Shown here piece after piece: positions 49,901 to 58,539 of a stretch of 64,000 nt of DNA. Every line of letters starts with the position of its first letter. Positions within the stretch are counted from its first letter, which is position 1. The translations under genes were made by a program, and so were the position numbers. The notes beneath the pieces are model-generated. The model was not told the DNA's origin. It saw only the letters and a program-made list of their open reading frames with translations, and made no database searches. This DNA is from Catenaria anguillulae PL171. Its lineage: Eukaryota > Blastocladiomycota > Blastocladiomycetes > Blastocladiales > Catenariaceae. The stretch is from contig MCFL01000002.1 in assembly GCA_002102555.1 (NCBI GenBank), positions 496,001 to 560,000 on the forward strand, read 5' to 3'.

Positions 49901-50535
49901 TTGCATACGCCGTCGGTGTTGCGTCCCGCCGGGCCAACCAACCCAGGTTGATCGACATGAAGGCGGTTTACCGCATCCTCCGTTACGTCAAGGGTACGGC
50001 CGACTATGGACTTCAGTACCAAAGTCCCCACCAAACGCCATCCACCGACACCGACGTCATCACCACGTACACAGACGCGGACTTCGCGGGTGATCACGTT
50101 ACCCGCAAGTCAACCACCGGCTATGTCTCACTCATTGCCGAAGCACCTGTGGTTTGGGCCTCTCGCCGGCAGCCCTGGGTTGCACTCTCAACTACCGAGT
50201 CGGAGCTCAATGCGCTGACCGAAGGAGCTCGTGATACAATGTGGCTACGGTCGGTCGTTGCCCACATGATTGATCAACCCAACTTGCCACCCACTCCCAT
50301 CCGCGCCGACAATCAAGCTGCTATTGCTGTGGCTGGCTCCGAGGATATGCGCCGCAGCATCAAGCATGTCGCAGTCCGTATGATGTACATCCGCGAGCTG
50401 GCCCATGACCAGAGGACCGTTCGTTTGGAGTATGTCCGCTCCAATTGCAACTGGTCAGACTTCCTGACCAAGGCGCTACCCCAAGAAAGCTTTGCGCTCT
50501 GTCGGTCCAGTCTCAACATCCGTCAACAAGATTAA
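46948..50535 (+). CDS. Copia Pol (protease, integrase, reverse transcriptase, RNase H)
   Basis: 1,195 codons from an ATG at 46948; the conserved frame extends upstream to 46903. Protease: FWVVDSGSTLYG, with the catalytic DSG. GAG-pre-integrase: LIHARFGHPGHNV with CRTCDVQKHKR (HHCC-type zinc site). Integrase DDE: HTDLNDVG, VRHDSGKEF and KNGLVERRNGLL. Reverse transcriptase: AMDVVNAFPHADLQELIFML and catalytic YVDDLLVIG. RNase H: TYTDADFAGDHVTRKSTTGY and ALTEGARDTMWL; the end reads WSDFLTKALPQESF, the usual Copia C-terminus. No frameshift or premature stop, so the element is potentially active. Confidence 0.97.
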   Translation: MAVPALGAVDFWVVDSGSTLYGTPFKDDFDCLAQLDTPLQITVGDAGASATATHSGSVTIRSRSLAGRVQVTQLHGVYLVPTLPLRLLSTGRLIADLGGEFRQRSDGWLVRGREEEITGPVVEAANSTVPVLMIADSPDQRTASAQAKYSVAQLPTTGISAGPLPSHPTQPLPLDAQLLLAAIDPRAERLPDAVHSVVQLEANQHESTTHKTTDPIHLIHARFGHPGHNVTDLIIRDHEKYKIRVARKVGDSRRSTCRTCDVQKHKRDAARLLNRRAPRPGHTLHTDLNDVGSTPEYRGIDGERYVVVVVDDYSRMTWTKIIKSKNEAAKAVRFIVGQVHGITGLPVVTVRHDSGKEFLSKALESELANSGTRQVATAAGEHRKNGLVERRNGLLSEKARCLLDQAGLPVTMWTYAYEAATYLLNRLPSISLGGRTPFAKFYGHEPDLSGVRAWGSKVFSLSPENPHKLDSRGSSGVLVGYDDDPRSYLVLDESTGKVFKRGSVIVDESNVLKNTQRDTFDPTVTTNPDPSQCDDPHDDDYAPTHEAIAIVDNSKLRRSTRKRRQPDHVRDAITGPEYDHATISGVYGPPLPSGPSLALLAQLQAHDAIPVSTYSGQLPDWAGLAMVAVDGGSRAELVVDLTEPPKNVKQALARPDAVKWKEAMTSELRTLEQMGTWRVVPASEARARNRVPIPSMFVYDTKTDVHGNITRHKARLVAHGHRQHHGIDFNETYAPTVAYAAARAGIALAARNKWIIDAMDVVNAFPHADLQELIFMLPPVGSDFPPGTVLQLLKSLYGLRQSGREWANHLGTILRNDGFTCAAGDGCVYRRGHGDKLVIVIAYVDDLLVIGPSQPEIDAVKANLRSRLNIKDLGPATQFLNLAIVRSEDGIWIGQKKYADKLVRKFLGGDEYPALRPALAMESNSSDPVPAHNGHDSYRPLAEVPEDKAGAKSSQLQLLCVSERLHYQQVLGSLAHLANASRPDIAYAVGVASRRANQPRLIDMKAVYRILRYVKGTADYGLQYQSPHQTPSTDTDVITTYTDADFAGDHVTRKSTTGYVSLIAEAPVVWASRRQPWVALSTTESELNALTEGARDTMWLRSVVAHMIDQPNLPPTPIRADNQAAIAVAGSEDMRRSIKHVAVRMMYIRELAHDQRTVRLEYVRSNCNWSDFLTKALPQESFALCRSSLNIRQQD

Positions 50536-50564
50536 TGATGCCAAGGTTGCTCAGCTGGCGGGAG

Positions 50565-50777
50565 TGTTGGATACACTGTCAAAGTGCCAGCCCATCCGTG
50601 TTGGAGCTTCGCAACCGGTCCCCCGATGTTAGCATGTTCCACCGATCCGTCTGCCGATCCTTCCCCCTCTTGTTGTGTGTTGTGTTCACCGTAATATACG
50701 CCGGACGAGAGCTGCGAGACGAGGGGCAGCTCTTTGAAGTTCGATTCCATATAGCTATTGATATACAGTATACAACA
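50565..50777 (+). repeat. 3' LTR of Copia element
   Basis: 213 bp identical to the 5' LTR. It is preceded by a short purine-rich GGCGGGAG (50557-50564) that can serve as polypurine tract. Confidence 0.97.
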
Positions 50778-50782
50778 GTGGG
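50778..50782 (+). repeat. Target-site duplication GTGGG, right copy
   Basis: Matches 43989-43993. Confidence 0.95.
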
Positions 50783-50916
50783 GCGCAGGAATGCTCCAGG
50801 CATATGTTGGTGGGGTTGGAGACGAGTGCTGCGTTGGACCCGAACTCGGGACGACGAGCGAATGGGTGTTTGTGGGAACGGCGATCAATGATTGCTTGCA
50901 CCTCGCCGATGTTTGA
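50783..50916 (+). pseudogene. Histidine phosphatase, 3' end separated by Copia insertion
   Basis: This 134-nt piece continues the host reading frame exactly where it is cut at 43993 and ends at TGA 50914-50916. It encodes about 44 residues (start GAGMLQAYVGGVGDECC). The combined length is a multiple of three, which shows that it was the gene's native C-terminus. Confidence 0.85.
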
Positions 50917-51033
50917 AAAGGCGTCCATACGCGGCAGGTAGAAGGGTAGTTTGTGTATGGAAGGGAGCAACTAGCAATAATAATCAGAGCATTAGTCAAT
51001 AAAACCGACCTACGCGTGTGAGCCAACCCCTTG
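50917..51033. other. Short convergent gap
   Basis: About 117 bp between the phosphatase stop and the metallo-hydrolase stop; both 3' ends must lie here or overlap. Confidence 0.5.
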
Positions 51034-52224
51034 CTACCATGACGAGTGTAACCCCCTGACCTGATCCAGCACGATTTCAGGCCAAACTGTCAACTTCAGC
51101 CCGTCAAACGCGGGCGCCAGCGCCTGCACCCGACCGCGCTTGGCCTCCCACGCCGTATTCTCGTCGTCCGTGACCCCGTTCTGCCCCGTTCCATTCCCCT
51201 GATGCAACACATCCACAGACACACCACGTTCAGGCAAGTTCTTGGGAATGACCAACTTACCTGACGATCTGTACGTCTCGGCCATGTCGTCCAACTCGTC
51301 GTGGCTCAGGTCATGGGCAAACCCGACCATTAGTCCCGCAACCGGCTGATACTCGAGAATGGTATCCATGGACTGCTGGAACCCGAAATGCGACTTGTGG
51401 GGTGCCGGCCGCAGTGCGTCCATGATCATGAGCTTGCAGTTGCGCATTTTGGGGGCGGTCGAGGCGAGAATCGAGTTGCAGTCCGAGACATAAACAATGT
51501 CGTCGAAGCGATACCCGAAACAGTAAAAGGGTGACCCGTCGCCAAACTCGCCGTGTTCCACCTTGAGGGGCACAAACGACATGCCACACACATCAATCGA
51601 CTCGGTCGAGTCGTCAAACACGGTAAACTGCAACTGTGGAACCAACCCACCGCCCGTGGCCGAACTAGTATCCACGCAGTACGGAAACATTTGCGTGACG
51701 GTTGCCATCGTGTCGGTGTGCAAATGGACGGGAATTGGGCCCTTGAAGAACACTGACCCAGTGCTCCAAGCACGCAAATCGTCAATGCCCAAGATGGCGT
51801 CCGCGTGTGGGTGTGTGAGGATGACGGCATCGATTTTTTGAATGCCGAATTCGGGGAACCATTCGACCGAGCCATCGTAAAAGGTTTTCCCCACGTCAAT
51901 AATGATGTTGGCGTACTTTGACGGGTCTGATTCCGAGATGCGAGCAATGCGAACGAGCAGCGAGGTGTTGCGGCGTCGGTTGCGCGAGCGCGGATTGCCA
52001 ATTGTCGTTGGGCAGACGGAGCAGCCAGTGGGAAGGACGAGGCATCGCACGTACGGCATGCAGCCAGAGGTTCCTGTACTCGTCGGGGTCAGTGACGATG
52101 CACTTGGCAACGAAGTCGCAGTGAGGATGAACATACCTGTGCCGAGAAAGATGAGCTCCTTGACTACGAGGCGATCGGATTCCTGGTGTTGCTGGCTCAT
52201 TGTGTTGGCGATGGCTGCGTTCAT
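51034..52224 (-). CDS. Metallo-beta-lactamase-fold hydrolase (PhnP-like)
   Basis: Exons 52137-52224 and 51034-52073 with a 63-bp intron; start chosen at ATG 52224 (MNAAIANTMSQQ), with ATG 52200 as alternative. The first strand is LIFLGTG joined to TSGCMPYVRCLV. The metal site is VILTHPHADAILGIDDLR, which follows the H-x-H-A-D-A...G-(L/I)-DD(L/V)R pattern of the eukaryotic PhnP-like family (as in fission yeast C777.06c), where Ala replaces the usual third His. Further ligand regions are VPLKVEHGEFG, DIVYVSDCNSI and the C-terminal GFAHDLSH. Likely a phosphodiesterase; substrate unknown. The 63-bp intron is in frame, so its retention would not stop translation. Divergent to ARL8. Confidence 0.88.
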   Translation of the reverse strand: MNAAIANTMSQQHQESDRLVVKELIFLGTGMFILTATSLPSASSLTPTSTGTSGCMPYVRCLVLPTGCSVCPTTIGNPRSRNRRRNTSLLVRIARISESDPSKYANIIIDVGKTFYDGSVEWFPEFGIQKIDAVILTHPHADAILGIDDLRAWSTGSVFFKGPIPVHLHTDTMATVTQMFPYCVDTSSATGGGLVPQLQFTVFDDSTESIDVCGMSFVPLKVEHGEFGDGSPFYCFGYRFDDIVYVSDCNSILASTAPKMRNCKLMIMDALRPAPHKSHFGFQQSMDTILEYQPVAGLMVGFAHDLSHDELDDMAETYRSSGKLVIPKNLPERGVSVDVLHQGNGTGQNGVTDDENTAWEAKRGRVQALAPAFDGLKLTVWPEIVLDQVRGLHSSW

Positions 52225-52621
52225 GGTCCAGGTTGGCTCAAGCTTGAGGGAGAAGGGAGTCCTTCGCGCGTCCTCGTCCTCCGTCGTCCCGATGACAAAA
52301 CTCCATCGTGCGCGAGCTCCTGTACAGTACAGTTCATTGTTCATGGTGGCGTTTGCGATCGGCGGGTCGCCAAGGTCCGCCAGACGGCAGCCTTATCGAG
52401 GCCAGGACATTTGAGAAATGAGCATGCATTTGTAACGACGCAATCCATGCATTCTGAATGAAGTGACCCACTCGACGCAATCTGAGCTCGAAACGCAACT
52501 TTCACACGAAGGTGTATCATCCCTCAACCCTCCTCCGTCGAATTTGGCAATCGGCCACGCCTCCCTTCCCCTTCCCGACACTGTGCACAGCCGCATTCGA
52601 GATTTCACGGCTCAATCGATC
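52225..52621. promoter_or_regulatory. Divergent promoter region, metallo-hydrolase / ARL8
   Basis: A 397-bp gap between divergent starts. An open frame extends through part of it on the minus strand, but I see no conserved sequence in it. Confidence 0.4.
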
Positions 52622-53476
52622 ATGGCGTCGCTCTTCAAATCTCTTCTCGACTGGATTCGGTCGCTGTTCTTTGCCCAGGAGATGGAGGTGACGCTCGTTG
52701 GCCTCCAGGCGTCTGGGAAATCAACACTGGTCAACGTCATTGCCGTATGTTGATTCCTTTCTAGGCCGACAGAGCCCAAGACACACAACACTGACAGCCA
52801 AACATCCCTTTTCCATGGCTCTCACATAGTCTGGCGAATTTACAGAAGACACGGTTTGTTCTTTCCACCCTCTCCTTCGCGGCATCTTGAATTGCTGATG
52901 GTGTTGACGTGTTTACGATAGATTCCAACCTTGGGCTTCAATATGCGAAAGGTGACCAAGGGAAAGGTAACGCTCAAGCTTTGGGATGTCGGAGGGCAGC
53001 CTCGATTCCGCTCCATGTGGGAGCGGTATTGCCGAAATGTCAACGCCATCGTGTACGTCTTTATCCTTACCCTTGCACCATCTCCATTCTTAACCATCAG
53101 GTTTTTTTTTTTCTTTACTTGCCACAGCTTTGTCGTTGATAGCGCTGATCACAGCAAACTCGAAGCTGCAAAACAAGAGTTGCGCGGACTGCTTGAGCGG
53201 CCCACTCTGACCAACGTTCCTTTGCTCGTGTTGGGAAACAAGAACGATTTGCCCGGAGCATTGACGGTTGAAGGCGTGATTGATGCACTGTACGTGTTAC
53301 ATTTACACATTCGCTCATTGTTGTTCTGATGATCCTGACGCATATGGCCCGGCTGTCTGTCGATTAGTGAGCTCAAGAGCTACTCGCAACGCGAAATCGC
53401 ATGCTACAGCGTATCTGCCAAGAACCAAGTCAACATTGACATCACACTTCAATGGCTCATGAAGCACGCCAACTAG
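52622..53476 (+). CDS. ARL8: ADP-ribosylation factor-like GTPase ARL8
   Basis: Small GTPase that couples lysosome/vacuole membranes to kinesin and HOPS in other eukaryotes. Exons 52622-52744, 52830-52853 (24 nt), 52922-53052, 53128-53289 and 53368-53476 give 182 aa. The N-terminal amphipathic helix without Gly2 ([17 protein letters not shown]) is typical of ARL8, which is N-acetylated rather than myristoylated. P-loop GLQASGKST; switch 1 [14 protein letters not shown]; switch 2 [17 protein letters not shown]; guanine motifs GNKNDLPGA and SVSAKNQ. The C-terminus is [14 protein letters not shown]. Very highly conserved. Confidence 0.97.
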
Positions 53477-53816
53477 CCCGCCATGTTTCCCCGCCTGCAT
53501 ACGCAAATGCATTTGATTCCTCTTGTTCATACACACTTTTTCTCTGACGTCTTGGTCATCGCGATAAATCATCCGTCTCCTGCTTGTATACACATTCCTT
53601 CTCTTTTCTGCATGCTTTCGCTGGCCGCTTTTGTTGTTTGCTTCCGACCAGGACTTTTGATCTTTGTTTTGTTCCATTCTTGTCGATTTCCTCACTTGTT
53701 TGACCGTGACGTCCATTTGTAATCCTATTTCGTTCTTCATGCCCACCCACACTACTGCTCTGAGAAGCAAAGAGAGAAGGATTGCATAGATGTTGTTGAT
53801 TCAGAAAAAACGAAGG
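53477..53816. other. Convergent 3' region ARL8 / DNAAF6
   Basis: About 340 T-rich bp (plus strand) after ARL8. No gene seen. Confidence 0.5.
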
Positions 53817-54648
53817 TCAAAAGGGAAACATTTTCACCAAAGGCAACTTGAGTGTCAACCGGCGAACATCTGGATCCCACGTTGCAACACCCTTGGTTTC
53901 GTCGACTGGATTGGGCAATGGCAACGACAATCGGCTGTCGGGTACAAGAATGTATGACATGAGCTTGAGCGCATTGCAATCCATATTACAAAATAAACGA
54001 AAAGAAAAACGCACTAATGCGGGCTGGCCAACTCGACAACGCCGTTGCTCGTGACATCGACTTGCACGTCATCCTTGACCTTGACGAGCGGCAGCTCAAT
54101 TGCCACCTTGAGATGGTCTGCGTGCTGCATCGAGTTGCATTTGCCGCCCAGGCCCAGGTATACGTCCTCGGAGGTCACGTCAAATCCGTACTGGATCGTG
54201 TACTCTGGGCGGGCGCGCGAGTCGGATGGAGAATCGTCCATGAAGGTAGCATGTTCGGCAGCCTGTGCAGAAGAAGCACTAGCCAGCTCGTCTTTTGTCC
54301 AGATGGATTTGTCGGCATAGTTGTAGACGAGGCGTTTGGGTTTGCGTTTGCCAGTGGCGGCGTTTGTGGTGGATTGAACGCGGGTGCCAGCTGCTGCTTG
54401 AGAATGATGGGCTGGCGTGCCATCACGGCGAGAATTCAAGGTATCAGGCGCCTACCGCGATTGTCATGTTATGCGCTGGTGAATCTCGAGTCCACACGGC
54501 GGCGTGAAGCGAGACGAGCTCGAACCTCGCATTCAAGATTGGATTCAAAGAGGCGAGTGAGTGCCGATAAGGCCTCCGTGGTGCCATAGCTGGCTGATTG
54601 CATGTCTTCCATATTGCGTACTTCTAACGAGGTGAATAATGCATCCAT
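53817..54648 (-). CDS. DNAAF6: PIH-type axonemal dynein assembly factor (DNAAF6/PIH1D3-like)
   Basis: HSP90 co-chaperone needed for pre-assembly of axonemal dyneins. Exons 54526-54648, 54015-54451 and 53817-53934 give 225 aa. The N-terminus has a TTEALSALTRLFE helix like the SVTALEALSKLL of animal PIH1D3. The core is PEYTIQYGFDVTSEDVYLGL, then HADHLKVAIELPLVKVKDDV. The CS-like end VVELASPH joins by splicing to YRLSLPLPNPVD and ends LTLKLPLVKMFPF. Without the second splice the conserved C-terminal half is lost, which supports the model. The N-terminal exon border at 54526 is less certain. The gene implies that the organism builds motile flagella. Confidence 0.85.
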
Positions 54649-54900
54649 GAGGATGCAGTCCCGCCGACACTGGTGGGAACGGGGCCAAGGTCGTGAAGGG
54701 CAGATCGTCACAGACACGTTTGTATGTATGATAGACGCAGACGCGTGAGGTCCGCCGATGCACGTTGATCCATGCAAAAACCGACATGCATATATGACAT
54801 GGCAAAAGGGCGCCGTGAGTCAGCAGCCCGATGAATGAATTGCTTATGTACACAAAAACTGTACATTCCACGAAGCAACACTTGACGCAACACCACCACC
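54649..54900. promoter_or_regulatory. Compact divergent promoter, DNAAF6 / UBE3C
   Basis: Only 252 bp separate the two start codons, the shortest divergent gap in the window. No specific site is claimed. Confidence 0.45.
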
Positions 54901-57900
54901 ATGTTTGACGGCTCATTCAAGTCCAAGCGCGCCATCAACCTCGGCGGCCGATCCGTCACGTCCGCTAGCAAAACAGACCGCGCGGCGCTGCTCCGCCAGG
55001 CTCAGGACGAGCGCAACCGCCGCGAAGAGGAACGCAGGCGGGCAGAGGCCGCCTCACGTATTCAGCGGTTTGCGCGCTCCAGGCTCGCACTGCTCCGTTG
55101 GCGAGCAACCGCACGTGTGGACTGGGATCGCACCGTTGCATCGCTCATGGCAGGCGCCATCGAGTCGGCGACCTGGATGGACTTGTTACGGGCGCTCGTG
55201 CTCTTTTTTGATCCGACAAAGGGCGATGTGGTGCGATTGAAGGCGCTGGTGGCCGAGACACCTCAGGGGCAACCGGAAAGGTTGGCTCACAACCATCAAG
55301 GCATTGTGTACCGTCTCGTGTTAGCGGCCATCCGGGGCTTGCCAAGCGCTTCGGATTCAAGTGACCTCGCATCTACCTTTCAACTGATTGTGGCAATTGG
55401 AGAAGCTGCACCACCCTCGCTCTACCCCTTTCTCTTTCATCGCAACCACGTGCCGGCCCTCATGGCCATCTTTCAAGCGTCGTCATCACTCCCGTCATTA
55501 CCGCCTGCTTCATTCACCGCGTATCTCTGCTTTGCGGCACAAGCGGATCTTCCATTATGGCTCTCTTCTTTGCTCCATTTGCCTCACTTGCTCGCCCGCA
55601 CCCAGCTTCTCGGGCATCCGAATCTAGCGCCGGTGCTCCCTGCCATGGCAATGGTTCTCAGCTCATCCGATCCGTCCATTACTCTCACGTCCACCTCATC
55701 GCGAGCTCCATCTTCTTCCATCGCTTTGCTGCACTTTGTGCAGCTGTCAACGCCAACTTTACTCGCTTCCGTGTCAAAAACCGTCATTGCAAGCAATGGA
55801 TCTCCGACAGCTGCTGCCGTCACACCTTCCGAGTATGCGCGCACCTACTTGATTGCTCTTGGAACGATTGCGGCATCATCCACGTCTCCCGCCACGCCTT
55901 CGCCTTCGCCGACTCCAACGTCCGCAACATCGTTGTCGTTTGGCTCCGGATTCCAGTCACCACAGCCGTCATTCGCCACGGCGTCCACGTCGTTCTCATT
56001 TGGGAGCGGGTCGGTGGGAACACCAAGAACGACGAGTGGTTTCGGATTTGGCGCTGGAATGGGTGGCAGCAGCAGTTTCTCGACCTCATCCAGCTTTGCC
56101 ACCGCATCGTCCACTGTCATTACCCCATCGTCATCCATGCCTGTCAATGTGCTCGCCTCGGACCCGGCTCTCCGGCACGCCATCCTCGACTCGAACCATG
56201 TCTTTGCCCTGTTTGCCATTGCAGACGCCTATACGGCCGACCCACCGCTTCTTTCTGCCTTTTGCACTCTGCTCTCCCCGCTACTCCCACACCTGCCGCT
56301 GTCCCGCTCGCCGTTTCCCATCCTGACCCGTGGCCGGCTTCTTCGCGCACTCTTCCACTCGGTCATGTCCACTGCCGCACTGGACATGTCGGCCATGGCG
56401 GTCGAGGCTGCCCTGGCTAGTTCAGCGCACCGAAATGGACTCTACGTGCTCAGCGATGCGCTGCATAGGGTCTGTTCGGCCGCGGGCGACGCCGAGTTTT
56501 ATTCGTTTGGGTGGTTGGCCGTGGATGAGATGGTCAAGGTGGCAGAGTATCTCAAGGTTGCCACGTTTCACGCCATCAATTCCGGGTGGGGCCAGTGGGT
56601 GGAACCGTGGGCGGTCAAGGGGTGGGTCAAGATTGTGAGGCACTTGCATGACCGAGAGTACGTTTCCATTATCGTTTCTTTCGATCCAAACTGACACACG
56701 CATGATTGCTGTCCTGCACACCAGCTCCCGCCGCCAATTCACGCCCTCGTCGTCCTTTTGGTACATGCACTCAATCAACACTTCCCTCTTTATCCAACAA
56801 GCCACCTCCGAAATGCCACCCGCAGGCGACTACGCCCGTCTTCTTTCATCCGCCAACCAATCCGCCTCGGACTTTGACGACGACTCGGACTCGGACACGG
56901 ACGCCAATCTCGACCAAGCCGAACGCCAACGTCTACAGGCCTTGCGCGACGCTGCCATGTCCCCTCGGCACCGCATCCTGCGCGACATCCCGTTTGTGCT
57001 CCCGTTTGCCGACCGCGTCCACCTGTTCCGCACCTTTATCCAACTTGACAAGGACGCGCTGGGGTACGGTGCCGAGCGCGACATCATCCTGACGGAACGC
57101 CAGCGGCTCACTGTGCGGCGCGACCACGTGTTTGAGGACGGGTTTAAGCAACTGTCGAAACTCGGCGGCACGTTGCTCCGGTCGCGGCTCGCCATTTCGT
57201 TCATTTCGGAACTCGGGCTCGACGAGGCCGGCGTAGATGGCGGCGGCGTGTGGAAAGAGTTTTTCAGTTTGCTGTCCAAGGAGGCGTTCCATCCCGACTC
57301 GGGCTTGTTTTTGACGACCGACCATGACCATGCGCTGTATCCCAACCCGGCTGCAACGTCGCCCCTGGATTTGCGCAAGTTTGAGTTTGTGGGTCGCGTG
57401 GTGGGCAAGGCATTGTATGACGGATTGCTTGTGGGCGCTGCGTTTGCGCCGTTTTTCATCAACCATTGGTTGCAGCGCAGCAACTTGTTTGATGATTTGC
57501 CGAGCTTGGACCCAGAGCTGTACAAGCATTTGGTGTATTTGAAAAACATGCCTGCCGGAGAGGTGGAAGAGCTGGGCGTCACGTTCACGGTTGATGTCAA
57601 GGGTATGCGCTCTCATCCTTGTCGGCTTTGCTTGGTTTTCACTCCCATGACTGATGGGAGGTTTCTTGATAGACCGCGGGCAGACACGCACGCTCGAGCT
57701 CATGCGTGGCGGAGCGCACACGCCCGTGACAAGCGCAAATCGCATCAAGTACACGTATCTCGTGGCAAACTTCAAACTCAATCACTTGATCCAGCGGCAG
57801 TGTCGTGCGTTCCTGTCGGGCTTGTCTGACTTGATTCGCCCAGAATGGCTGCAGCTGTTCAACCAAACCGAGTTGCGTACGTCCGCCCTACCCTGCACAC

Positions 57901-58420
57901 TTGGTCGGCCACAAGTCATTTTATCACCCACATTTCTTACTTGAATCATGTCATTCACAGTGCACCTCGTCTCTGGCTCTGACGAACCCATTGACATTGC
58001 CGACATGCGCGCCCACACCATCTATGGCGGCGAATACTCTGCCGGGCACCGCGTCATTCGCAACTTTTGGCAAGTGGCCGAGGAACTCGGAACCGAGGAC
58101 CGCAGGCTACTGCTGCGGTTTATTACGAGCAGTACGCGCGCGCCCTTGCTTGGATTCAAGGAACTGGTTCCGGCACTGTGCATTCGGCCTGGCGGCGACG
58201 ATCAGGAGTGGTTGCCAACAGCAAGCACGTGTGTGAATTTGCTCAAGCTACCCGTGTATCGGGACCTGGGCACGTTGCGAGAGTATGTTTGACCTTTTTT
58301 TTTCCCCTTTGTGAGCTGGTGATGCGTTACGGGGGCCAGTCGACTGACGTTTTGGCTTTTCTGTTGGACAGGAAATTGTTGTACTCGATCCGGTCGGGAG
58401 TCGGGTTCGAATTGAGCTGA
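54901..58420 (+). CDS. UBE3C: HECT E3 ubiquitin ligase, UBE3C/Hul5 family
   Basis: Proteasome-associated chain-elongating ligase. Exons 54901-56657, 56725-57602, 57673-57876, 57961-58282 and 58372-58420 give 1,069 aa, close to human UBE3C and yeast Hul5. The N-terminus MFDGSFKSKRAINLGG ... RNRREEERRRAEAASRIQRF is the signature start with an IQ-like motif. The middle carries Ser/Thr/Phe-Gly-rich low complexity around residues 310-415. HECT domain: ISELGLDEAGVDGGGVWKEF, RVVGKALYDGLLVGAAF, the FLSGLSDLI segment, and the catalytic Cys in LPTASTCVNLLKLP. It ends GVGFELS, as UBE3C proteins end in AGFELS. All exon phases fit. Confidence 0.96.
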
Positions 58421-58539
58421 CTTTATTTGTTGGTTGTCCATCATGCCCCGCATTGTACACCACCTTGAAATACATGACGAAATCTCTGCTTCAATTCAAG
58501 TGCTTCTATAAATATCGTTTGGCGTCATGGGAAAATGCA

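Larger units (their letters stand above)
43994..50777 (+). mobile_element. Full-length Ty1/Copia LTR retrotransposon
   Basis: 6,784 bp with two identical 213-bp LTRs, TGTTG/CAACA ends and GTGGG target duplications. Domain order is Gag, protease, integrase, reverse transcriptase, RNase H, which defines Copia (not Gypsy). A primer-binding site for initiator tRNA-Met follows the 5' LTR. All pol motifs are intact. Identical LTRs mean very recent insertion. The element interrupts a host histidine phosphatase gene in the same orientation. Confidence 0.97.

Noticed and set aside
53817-54014. Separate small protein gene on the minus strand
   Set aside because: Its conserved part joins the upstream exon through a GT-AG intron to complete the DNAAF6 CS-like domain.
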